Part shown: positions 36,852 through 46,345 of the stretch, one piece after another
Numbering within the stretch: position 1 is the first letter of the stretch
Layout of the letters: every line of letters begins with the position of its first letter
Assembly (NCBI RefSeq): GCF_051020955.1
Contig: NW_027476741.1
Span: forward strand, 62,001 to 126,000
DNA: 64,000 bases
Reading direction: 5' to 3'
Source: Megalopta genalis
Taxonomy: Eukaryota; Arthropoda; Insecta; Hymenoptera; Halictidae
Notes under the pieces: model-generated
What the model was told of the DNA's origin: nothing
Seen by the model: the letters and a program-made list of their open reading frames with translations, nothing else
Databases searched by the model: none
Translations under genes and position numbers: made by a program

Positions 36852-38097
36852 GGCGGTGGCGGTCTGTGGCCACCCAGGGTTGAGAGGCGACCCCCGAACT
36901 AGTCCTCGCGAAGGTTGTTGCTACTACCGAGTCGATGGGTGCGTCGACGATGAAGGCATTTTAGACCGTCAGTGCGTCGTACATGTAGTACTTCGCATAA
37001 TGGCGAGGCCCGAGATTAAGCATGCGGGCTGTGGCGTGTTCGTGTACAGCATTGAATATGCTGTACTACTCCCTAGCGGGGGACTGTTGTCACTTGTGGC
37101 TGCAGTCCCCCGCGTTACGTTATGCGGTTTTTCTGGTCTAATTGGAATGCCGCATTTTCGTTGTCTGAACACGCCACGAAGCAACACGCCGTCGGATTGA
37201 ATGTTGCTGCTGAGTCGATAGGTGCATCGGCGATGAAGGCACTTGAGACCGTCAGTGCGTTGTACATGTAGTGCTTCGCATAATGACGAGGCCCGTGATT
37301 AAGCAAGCGGGCTGTGGCGTGTTCTTGTGCAGTGTTGAACATGCTGTACTACTCCCATCCGGGGGACTGTTGTCACTTGTGGCTTCAGTCCCCCGCGTTA
37401 CGTTATGCGGTTTTTCTGGTCTGACTAGAATGCCGAATTTTCGTTATCTGAACACGCCACAAAGCAACACGCCGACGGAGTGAATGCTGCCGAGTTGACG
37501 GATGCATCAGATGCATCGGCGTTGAGGGTATTTGAGACCGCCAGTGCGTTGTACATGTAGTACTTCGCATAATGGCGAGGCCCCTGAACTAAGCATACGG
37601 GCTGTGGCGTGTTCATGTACAGCATTGAATATGCTGTACTACTCCCTACCGGGGGACTGTTGTCACTTGTGGCTGCAGTCCCCCGCGTCACGTTATGCGG
37701 TTTTTCTGGTCTGACCGGAATGCCGCATTTTCGTTGTCTGAACGCGCCACGTAGCAACATGCCGCTGGATCTAGAAATCGGGATGCAACCAATCACCTGG
37801 GCAACCCAGGCCGCAAGGGGCAAACGTGCCCTAGCCACACTTGAACCTCCACGAGGCTCGACGAGTGAGCTGCGGTATTCAGCTCGGGAACCGACCTGCT
37901 GAGCCGGTAGAGCATAGAAAGGGCTCGGCACCACCAGTTGTCTGCTGACGAAAGTCCGCGTCCTCGTAGTAACTGGTAGCTCCTGCATGGCTTGGCATGT
38001 GGGAGCGCGCTTATTGAGCGTATCTCAATTCCGCGCCCATGGGGGCCGTGTGGATAAGCCTTTGGGCAGGTGCTGCACGTTAAATCACTCGAGACTT
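36852..38097 (+). mobile_element. Second inserted segment, non-LTR-like, no ORFs, triple internal repeat
   Basis: This 1.25-kb segment starts GGCGGTGGCGGTCTG right after the second copy of the target motif and ends GAGACTT right before the third (38098-38111). It contains three tandem units of about 285 bp, then about 330 bp of GC-rich unique sequence. No long open frame resembles ORF1 or ORF2. It may be the 5' and 3' untranslated parts of an R1-like element with both ORFs deleted, or an unrelated insertion using the same target. The shared target motif supports a retrotransposon origin. The family is unknown. Confidence 0.6.
36915..37770 (+). repeat. Three tandem copies of a roughly 285-bp unit
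   Basis: The marker GTACATGTAGT recurs at 36979, 37262 and 37551, giving periods of 283 and 289 bp. Each unit carries a potential hairpin (11 bp in the first: GCGGGGGACTG at 37076-37086 against CAGTCCCCCGC at 37103-37113) with the loop TTGTCACTTGTGGCTG. The third unit has a small insertion (GATGCATCAGATGCATC). Each unit also contains a short related frame with GGLLSLVA and PRVTLCGFSG, which may be incidental. Tandem monomers of this kind are known in 5' untranslated regions of some LINEs. Confidence 0.88.
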
Positions 38098-38439
38098 CTG
38101 TCTCAAAATTATTGTACAAGCGGGAAATAAGGGGTTCGCGTCATTTGAAACAACTTCTTCCTTAGCGAAAATTCAATCCACGGCTTGGTTTATGAGTTAT
38201 TATCAAAAAACACTGACCAATCGGAGAGCGAGTGTGACCGCCGATCCGCCCTTGCGCAGCGGCAGTGGTCGTGAGAGTGGGGCGTCAGCCGTACGCGATC
38301 TCTCATTGGCCAGCGTTTTTCGTTAATAACTCGTAAACGAAGTCGCAGATTGCATTTTCGTTAAGGAAAAAGTTGCTTCAAATGACCCCCGGAATCCCTC
38401 ATTTCTCGATTGTGCAATAATTTTGACATAACCTTGTAC
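38098..38439. mobile_element. Main body of the interrupted MITE
   Basis: CTGTCTCAAAATTA followed by TTGTACAAGCGGGAAATAAG continues the repeat tip seen at 35102. The left arm (GTCATTTGAAACAACTTCTTCC ... GGTTTATGAGTTATTATC) pairs with the right arm (GTTAATAACTCGTAAACGAA ... AAAGTTGCTTCAAATGAC) as an imperfect reverse complement of about 130 bp. The element ends near 38439 (ATTTTGACATAACCTTGTAC). A GC-rich centre with CCAATCGGAGAG and CTCTCATTGG separates the arms. A related half-copy lies at about 47128-47215. Confidence 0.82.
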
Positions 38440-40717
38440 ATGATCGTATGCAGAAAGTTCCTTCATTTAAACGCGGCGTTGAAAAGATTAGCAGAGTGAT
38501 TATATGAATAGAAATAGAAACGTGATAGACAGAAATAAAGTAGAAATAAAGTAGAAATAAAATGAGAAAATGCTATTGTAACTAAGACAATTTACAGGTT
38601 CCCTCGCGTTTGAAAAGTGTGCGCATGCCATAAAGGCATAAAGATCCGCGGTCCAGTTGTAAGATGAAATATGAGCTCGTTTATATTGGCTCCGATTACG
38701 GTTTCTGTAGATGCCAATTATTACATCGGGACTCTATATCGATTCCATATCGGATTAAACATTCTATCTTCCAGTTCGGTTCTTTCCGCGTGAAACGAAC
38801 TGTAACGAAGGAAATTAGCTTTCGCGTGCTAGTTTCATTTAACGCATTAATTTATAAACAGAAGGGGGAGCGCAGCTTAAAATTATTGAGTCGGAGCAAT
38901 TTCGATTCGAAAGAGAATTATAATCCACAAAGGTGGGAACGGTTATTTTCTGGATTCCGGTTCATTTTGTTCCCGCATCGTTCAGAACGGAATTCAAACG
39001 TGATTGGCAATACAGTAATTACTCATTGGAGTTACAATAAAATTACAAGAGACGATAAGCGATGATAATTAACAAAGTTAATCGTTGAACAGAACCGGCG
39101 ACGCATTATCGCTGCGACGAACAAAAATATTCTACGGTCGACCGCCAGAACCGTTGCAAAATTGATAAATATAATGTTGCATTTACATCAAAATGTAAAT
39201 GGAGAGACAGGTCAAAATATTTTGCACGCGTCGTCGTAAACATGTCACCAGGGTTCTTTCTATCTTTCACGTCGAATCGAAAATAGCAATGATTTTTGCA
39301 AAATGCGTAAAGAGCGAAACAATATATTAAGAGCATATACCGTAAATGAGCATATAACGTAATGTTGTTCTACTTGTTGCAACGTATTTATAATGACGAA
39401 ACAATTTCGTGGTTAAACATTTGTATATTTTATTAAATTGAATCAAAAATATTATAAAATATTAAATTCAGTTCTATGGAAAAATGCAGCTACTTATTTC
39501 TTGAAAGCGATATTATTCTTTAATTTTCATTTGATTCCAGCGATCGTCGTTATTCGATCATTTCGCGACAATTAAATATTCGCGCGAGTCGAATTATTTT
39601 CCCATTAACGTTCCCGAAGCAAGTATGTCATTCCCGTATACACCGTGCCTCGGGAAGCCCGGATTGCTTTAACGTGCCATTTCTTTACGTGAAGTTATTA
39701 CGAAAAAACTGAGTGTGCCTTTTTGAAGCACTATAAATCTCTGTCCGTGTGAGCAGAACAGTAAAACGGCCCTCTATCAACGATTAATTGCAATAATGGC
39801 GTGTCGAGTGTAAGAGATTTTGCCGGAATCTGTGCTGTACCTGCGAGAAGATTAAATGACAATCCCCGGTTGATTAGGTCCAAAATATTGCAACGAAGTT
39901 TACATTTTGTCACAATTATGCCTTATCAATGAACAGTCGAGCCGACTCTCATCGCTACTCCGAGAAGAAATATTTCCAGTATTCCGATAAATCCTGGCCC
40001 GCGAAGGTTTACCAACCATTAATAACGGTACTAATCACTGCTCCCGCAGACTCTATCGCGTTGCCGAAAAGTGAAGGATGGTGTAGCCCCTGTAAGCTCG
40101 GCAAATGGAGGCACGTACTACACAATCGTGTTTACTATCTAGGTTGGATCACGATTTCGCGCATGAATCGCAGCATCTGGCGCATTTTAAATGCGGATCA
40201 CTAATCTAGCTGGGCATGCGAATTCATGGTAATTAATTTTCGATTATACAAACATAGCCGGCATACGGGCCGGCGCAATGGCAGGCTTACATCCCGCGCG
40301 AGTCTCTGCCCTCGGAGGAATCATCGGACCGCGCATATTTGTGAATATTCAGCCGGCGCGATGCGCGCGGTCAATCGATAATAGGAAACAGGCACGAGAA
40401 CGGCTTTCCGTGTGGATATCAATCCGTCGCGGCCACGCAAATATTTATCAGAATTGCCTAGTAAAATAAATTCCGGCGCCGGACCGTGCACACATGCGTC
40501 ACCGACTACCGAACCGCCATAAATCCGTAGCTCTCATCGTCCAAGTATCAACCATTCACGGTGTTCGGGTTAACGACACGGCGAAAGAATCGTTCGGACG
40601 GCAAACCGTCGGCTGAAATATTCTATGGATCGTGCCGTGTACGCTCGTTTTTATAATCGGCTTCGAATACTCGATGTAGCGTCTTCGTTTGCAGTAGCAA
40701 CGGACCACGTTTCTTTT
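38440..40717. other. Non-coding stretch
   Basis: No gene recognised. A dispersed motif copy (GCATAAAGATCCGCGGTCC) lies at 38636-38654. A 133-codon plus-strand frame at 38664-39065 has no recognisable domain and is not called. Confidence 0.5.
38636..38654 (-). repeat. Dispersed motif copy
   Basis: GCATAAAGATCCGCGGTCC is the copy closest to the consensus in the window, preceded by ATGCCATAAAG. Confidence 0.5.
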
Positions 40718-40719
40718 TA

Positions 40720-41220
40720 TTGGGTCTTCCGGAAAGTTCTGTCCGATAGTGTCACTTCAAGTTTCAATCCATATGCACATGTTGATTTGAGACATATATG
40801 ACTATCTCTCATTATCATTTCATTTACACACATGTACTCTCCTAAATAAACTGAAACAAAGATGTCTCATGTCATTATTAAGCGAGACGCGATCGTGAAA
40901 ACATGGCTACCGATGATACTGCCAGACCACATGCTGCTTTGGCGACTCGTTAGAAAATCGCAGAGCTAGGCAAATTCTGTCACATCTACCATACTCCCCA
41001 GACCTAGCACCCTCTGATTGTCACTTGTTTCTCTCTTTGCAAAACTTTGTACAGGAAAAAAATTCAAAAATGTAGCTGATGTCAACCAAGCACTAGTTGA
41101 GTTCTTCGCCTCTAAAAATAAATCATTTTTCAAAACTGGCATTTACAAGTTGCCATCGCGCTGGCAAGAAGTCATAAGTAACGATGGAAAGTATATTCTA
41201 CAACTTTCCGGTAGACCTAA
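40720..41220 (+). mobile_element. Internally deleted mariner-like element, 501 bp
   Basis: The left end TTGGGTCTTCCGGAAAGTT and the right end AACTTTCCGGTAGACCTAA are inverted with few mismatches. TA dinucleotides flank both sides (40718-40719 and 41221-41222), as expected for the mariner family. Full mariner elements are about 1.3 kb, so roughly 800 bp is missing. What remains is left-end sequence joined to the last third of the transposase. Confidence 0.88.
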
Positions 41221-41245
41221 TAATCATTTCGCGCGAACTTGTTAG
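40903..41245 (+). pseudogene. Mariner transposase C-terminal fragment
   Basis: This is the remnant of the cut-and-paste transposase. From 40903 one frame reads ATDDTARPHAALATR then a stop and KIAELGKFCHI, covering the second catalytic Asp region (normally followed by Asn-Ala-Arg-Pro-His). A second frame then gives YSPDLAPSDCHLFLSLQNF, which contains the third catalytic Asp in the usual SPDLAPSD box. A third frame from about 41018 continues with GKKFKNVADVNQALVEFFAS and SRWQEVISNDGKYI, the normal mariner C-terminus. At least one stop and two frame changes are present. The N-terminal DNA-binding domain and the first catalytic Asp are absent. It cannot encode an active enzyme. Confidence 0.88.
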
Positions 41246-42401
41246 ACGTTTTACGACCGTTTCGAATTCAGATCGATAGTTTCACGATATTTTTGTGACT
41301 GAGAACGATAATAGGATAGTTTAAAAAGATTCGCGCGTTATTTGTACCTAAGTAAAGTTATCGACGAAGATACTTTGTTGTAAGACGTGTTTTCTGAGAG
41401 ATATTTATTTCGCATAAAAATCTGCAAACATTGTATGCGTGCGAGAAGCGTTCTCCTACATTTTTTTTCTCCTCAGACACATCTAAATCGTACATCATGT
41501 ATAAACACATTGTGTAACGCGAAACACAGCGTAAATCGCCTGTCCGCCGGAATGCATGCCGGTTACACGTCCCCGTAAAAATACGAGATATACGGAAAGA
41601 TACAAATTGCGCTGCCCTGTTTCTCGGTGGATTAATCGCAAAGAGTCGGCGTAATGCGCGGATATGACTCGTGTAGCCGTTACAGCTGCACGGCACGTAG
41701 TTTCCGAGTAAATCGAGTTTTAATGTTCGAACATGAGCTTTTTTCTTTTTTCTTTTGTCATTCCAAGCAATAGCAAAATCATTTAAATAAAATTCGAGTC
41801 GATTGGTCCAGTTCTAAAAAAGTTATTGTGTTTTAAATGTTGTACGAACGTTAATGGCGATACAGTGACTGCCGTTAATGTTTGGAGAACTCTTCCGAAA
41901 GTTCTGATTGTTCTGATTGTCGTGAATGTTCTACACCAGACGTCTTTAAGACGTCTTAAAGACGTCTCTGTGCTTTTCTGGGCTGGAGTCCACTTGTACA
42001 CCATTTTTCATGGACACTCTGTATGTACGTATGAAATGCGGATAAGTGAACTTTCATTTTGTCGGTGTAGAGATCTGCTATAGTTGTTCTTTACTCGCAT
42101 TGGCTGCAGAGATCGTCAAATATGATGCCAAGTTATTCTTAGTTACGTCATATTAGAACTAATTAGAAAAAAAAATTGTTACTATAGAAGCAGCTGGTCA
42201 AAATACAACTATACAAGATACAATTTATTATTAATAGTCCTATGATAAACCTAAAAAAATATTGCTACTATTAAAGAAACTGGTCAAGATACATCAAAAA
42301 ATTAAAAGTTATATACACTTACTTAACTAAATAATAATAATAATATTTATTTGCTGAAAGGAGCAAATGTCAGGTTAAACAATTTATTAATACAAAAAAC
42401 A
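41223..42401. other. Non-coding stretch
   Basis: No gene recognised. It contains a perfect 30-bp palindrome at 41939-41968. A degenerate duplication also occurs: TTGTTACTATAGAAGCAGCT at 42177 resembles TTGCTACTATTAAAGAAACT at 42263, about 86 bp apart, both followed by GGTCAA-ATACA. Confidence 0.5.
41939..41968. repeat. Perfect 30-bp palindrome with three GACGTC cores
   Basis: The sequence is AGACGTCT, then TTAAGACGTCTTAA, then AGACGTCT. The whole 30 bp equals its own reverse complement. GACGTC occurs three times at 11-bp spacing. Confidence 0.93.
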
Positions 42402-42797
42402 CTACAATATAATAGACCTGCCACGCATTCGAGCACACGTCGAATTTGTCAAAGCTGGCCGAGCTTGTACATGAGGTGCGACCATTCTCACCTGAGTAGG
42501 AAATGGAACTGCTCTATGTACCGTCGCCCTCGGTTCTTTAACAGCAGCCGCAGCAAAACGTTCTCTCTTTCTCTGCACTATGCGCTGCTTGTAGTGTCTC
42601 GCGGTTCGTCTGAGTATAGGATCATCCTTACAGACATTCAACCACTTACCTGACACTCGAGCAGCGCAAAGCAGAGATCGAGGATCCAACGTGCGTACGA
42701 TCAACTACGACACCTCCGGCGGAAGTTCGGAAATAAAATCCACCTTGGTAGGGTCGAGCCATCCGACCACATTAAGGAATTTCCTGAAGTACTCCAT
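42402..42797 (-). pseudogene. F-box family gene, copy 1, one internal stop
   Basis: Read on the minus strand from ATG at 42797-42795, the frame has 131 codons. The N-terminus is MEYFRKFLNVVGWLD, then DFISELPPEVS (residues 20-30). Codon 31 is TAG (plus-strand CTA 42705-42707), then LIVRTLDPRSLLCAARVSGK and WLNVCKDDPILRRTARHYK. The LPxE, LDPRSLL-AARVS and Trp-Leu-x-Val-Cys spacing matches the F-box fold that binds SKP1 in SCF ubiquitin ligases. A basic tail follows (QRIVQRKRERF) with no WD40 or leucine-rich substrate domain. A TATATATA stretch lies about 25 bp upstream of the ATG on this strand. The single stop makes it a likely recent pseudogene, though an assembly error or an unseen intron cannot be excluded. 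A paralogue lies at 44521-45035. Confidence 0.75.
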
Positions 42798-42799
42798 GT

Positions 42800-44503
42800 T
42801 GCTGATGCAGATACAAGGCGTATATATAGGTACATATATATCCCTGGTCACGCTTCACGCTTCGCGTGGTGGACTGGACATACACTTTCCACATAATTCT
42901 ATCGAATTGTACTTAATTTAGGAGAAACTTGCATTCAGGCATACTGTGAAATGAGAATGCAATTTTTGCAGGGTTACTGTTACTATTGGTAAAAAGTATT
43001 CTATTCGATAGAACGGACGTCTGGCTTTATAATTACTATAATTATACAGTGTTTAATAGCTTATTATATTATTATAATATAGTATATTATTATATATATA
43101 TAAGTATAATATATTATATTACAGTATATTATTATAATAATTATAAAGATATATATTAAATTTTATACTAACTTTGTTTGTACATATATACAATATTATT
43201 ATAATTATTATAATAATATACTGTTTAATAACTATATATATAAAGACAATATTAATATGAAATTATATATATTTTTATAAGATACGGAATAAAGAAATTA
43301 TGTGATATAGTTTCTGACGTATAAACAAAAGAGCATCGAATATTTTGTACCGTTTGCTTTATTCTTGAATCATTTTTCCATTCATTTTTTATTCGCGTCG
43401 ATCAACGTTAGAAACTTTCACAGTGACAGTAATTATTTCTATGTTAAAATTAAAAATAATCTTCGTTTTCAACGAAGACTGTAATAATTTACTTCAACAA
43501 TCGCGTTTAAGCATTCTGCTGAAATATTTTCCCCGAAGAGTGGTACAACATTCTGATGCATTTTGTACGTATTACTACTAAGGAGCTTATGATATCCTAA
43601 ATCCGTTTTGGCAGATTTCGAGGAATTGTCGGAAGCACTGCCTTGGCTTCGTACCTCATATGTAGCGCAACTTATCGCACCTGCGCGGAGCTCAGCAGTT
43701 TCCACTGCGCCCCGACCACATAGAACTTGACCGAAGGTGAAACTCAGCTCCGTAAGTTGTGTTCTACGATTGTGGCTTCGAAGCTCTCAATATCACGAGT
43801 GCATGCGAGCTGGGACCGTGATACGTAGCTATACAAAGTCCTTATTATTTCCGGGCGTATAATTGTAGAAATGATTTCGACAGTTCCATGTCAAACATGT
43901 GGGGATATATAGAACTGACACGGAATTATTTCGTCAAGCTTGAAAAGCCGATTTTAGTTAGAATGATCGTCATATCAAAATAAATGCATCGTGGCGTATG
44001 AAGCTTTTGCATTTTATGCAAAACTTCTGTAACAGAAATATTAAAAATAATACGAATACTTGTTCGCTGCAAGCTCGACAAATTAAAATTTTCAGTAACA
44101 TTATTTTATAAAGGGTAAAATTGGTATTTTTGAACGCGTGTCCTGATTTTGTACAATATGCTACAATAAGCTTGAAATATTCTTCCTTTTAGACAATAAA
44201 TTGGAGATGATAGAAAAAGTTGTCTCGAGCAAATCAAAATAAAACTGGTGAAAAGTTCTCTTTGCTCCACGTTACGGAACAGCAAAATCTGTGTTTTTAC
44301 TACAATTGAACTGATTTTTACCCATTAAAATTCACATAAACGTGCATAACAAAAATTGATTCATTATCTTTCTGTAGCAATTCATAGATTAATTCATAAT
44401 ATCTTTGTAATATTGTCGCACGTTGACCAGAAAGCATTTTATAGTTGACGTAAGAAATTTCGCCTTTCTTTTACCATTTTTGTACAAAAATTCACGAAAG
44501 TTT
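42800..44503. other. AT-rich non-coding spacer between the F-box copies
   Basis: At 43030-43290 is a TATTATAATA/ATATATAT low-complexity block with local inverted symmetry. The rest shows no recognised gene. A 78-codon minus-strand frame at 43469-43705 has no match I know. Confidence 0.5.
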
Positions 44504-44524
44504 CCATAAAGATTCGCAGTCTAC
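44504..44524 (-). repeat. Dispersed motif copy
   Basis: CCATAAAGATTCGCAGTCTA is a further copy of the GCATAAAGATCCGCAGTCTA family, abutting the end of F-box copy 2. Confidence 0.5.
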
Positions 44525-45035
44525 TTATTGGAACTAAATAATAAGCTTGCTACCGCAAGCTTGTCAAAATAGGATATTCTATTGTACGCCATTCTAATAT
44601 ATCTGCCGCGTCTTATTGCAACAGTCTTCACCCCATTCCTATTGTCAGCATGGTTTGAAAAACCTCGCGGAATTCGTCGAAATACCACCTCGGCTTTGAT
44701 CCAAGCGTGAGCCGCAATTCTTTGCACTACCGCGGGATTAGGTAGATTCCTTCGAACCGTCACTCTCAGCTCCTCAATACCTTCACCAAGGAAACGTTCT
44801 TTCATTTTTCTCTCCGCGCGTTCTTTGTAACGCATTGCAGTTCGTCCCAGGTTCGGATCTGACCTACAGACATTCAACTATTCCTGCGATACTTGAGCTG
44901 CGCCGAGAAGAGGTTCAGGATCCAAATTGCGCAGAATCAGCTGTGATACTACTGCAGGGAGTTCGGAAATGAAATCTACTATTTGCGAGCTGCTGCAGTC
45001 CAATCACGCGAAGGAAAGGTCCTGAGGCATTCCAT
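44521..45035 (-). pseudogene. F-box family gene, copy 2, stop and frameshift
   Basis: Same strand and same domain order as 42402-42797. From a possible ATG at 45035 the N-terminus is out of frame (near 44985). The recognisable part is VDFISELPAVVSQLILRNLD, then PEPLLGAAQVSQE, then TAG at 44880-44878 where copy 1 has the Trp codon. Next come LNVCRSDPNLGRTAMRYKER and a basic segment (AERKMKERF). The tail is longer than in copy 1 (about 118 codons after the stop), with AWIKAEVVFRRIPRG and a Leu-rich end. Shared features after the F-box (VTVRRNLPNPAVVQRIAAH against ATVHRAVPFPTQVRMVAPH) show the two are paralogues along most of their length. I do not recognise the specific family. Confidence 0.72.
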
Positions 45036-45242
45036 GTTGTCGCTGTTTATTCAGGATTTCGAATGATTTGTTTTGTTAAAATCTCGAGAATTTTATACGG
45101 TCATTTTGAAACAGCCATTTTCCTTGGCACATCTGTATGTGAAAACTGAGCAATTACTAGCCTAGCAACGAATTTAAATCAGCAGACAAATTAAAAGTAT
45201 TTATGAATGTCAATGTATTATAGTTTTAGCTTATTAGATTTT

Positions 45243-45465
45243 TTAACACTAAACCTACCGAGCTCTAAAAGCGACGAATTTCTGTTGCCCTGTAAGAACG
45301 ATAAAACCGAATCTATTTAGACTTCCCATAATTTTTATTACAACAAATACTCGGACTGTGAAATTCATTTAATAATTTCTTATGAAAAAGTCTCTATAAT
45401 TTCAGCAATTTTAAAATATAAAATATAAAACCGGTCATCCTGACCGTCTTGGTAGGTTTAGTTTA
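45243..45465. mobile_element. TTAA-type MITE, putative
   Basis: TTAA (45243-45246) is followed by CACTAAACCTACCGAG. The right end is CTTGGTAGGTTTAGT followed by TTAG, which looks like a mutated TTAA. The 12-bp inverted ends and TTAA target suggest a piggyBac-mobilised MITE of about 215 bp. A short internal palindrome CGGTCATCCTGACCG lies near the right end. Confidence 0.65.
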
Positions 45466-46186
45466 GAAAAAATGTAATCATTCGATTTCGACTCTCTTGC
45501 AATTGATACGAACAATTTTTATTTCGCGTGAAGATCCGCAGTCTAACAATAATGTACGAGCTACAGCAAATAAAAATTCGTTTATTTTCCTGTCGTCTGG
45601 AAAGTAAACGAATCATTCTATAAATTGAATATTATTGGCATTCCTGTTTCGATGGAATTTCATCTGTTGCGCGGTAGAGCCCCGATAGTTGCACGAAAGC
45701 ACATGAAAGCTGCAAGTGACCAAGTTCCTGGAATTATCGAGGCGATCAATCAACTATACGGAATCACTCATCTCCACTATATACCATCGATGCTACTATA
45801 TTAGACAACGTAGTAACTTGTGCTACGTGTTTCCCGTAATTACACAACAGCCACCGACGTATTTTGATCACATTCAACCGAGGCAAGTCACGTGCCGGTA
45901 TCGAAACTGCAACTAGTGAGGTTCCAATGCAATTATGTTACAATATACAGCAGCGATTGTTTCTTTTTACACGATTCACTGCTATGTAAAAATGGAATAA
46001 TAAATTATGCTGCATAAGTATCGGCGATTAGTTGTTATCAATTTCGTTTATTTATCATTTATTACTAATTCTGTTTATACTATATGGAATATATATTATA
46101 GTGTATATTTTATGATATATATTATATAGTATAATATTATAATATTGTAATATATATAATATTTTATTATATATTATAGTATACAT
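45466..46186. other. Non-coding stretch
   Basis: No gene recognised. A dispersed motif copy (GTGAAGATCCGCAGTCTA) lies at 45528-45545. Confidence 0.5.
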
Positions 46187-46246
46187 TTTAATTATTTCAA
46201 GTATTATTTATTATGTATTATATATATATATATATAATACATAATA

Positions 46247-46286
<40 letters not shown>

Positions 46287-46345
46287 ATATATAATAATAT
46301 TATATATATATATATAATACAAAATAAATAATACTTGAAGTAATT
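46187..46345. repeat. AT-rich inverted repeat with nested palindrome
   Basis: The left arm TTATTTCAAGTATTATTTAT is mirrored by ATAAATAATACTTGAAGTAA at the right end. The interior is a long TATATA run. Inside the left arm, TATTTATTATGTATTATATA continues into its own reverse complement (TATATAATACATAATAAATA), making a second palindrome. About 158 bp in all. It may be a small MITE expanded by TA slippage. Confidence 0.85.
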
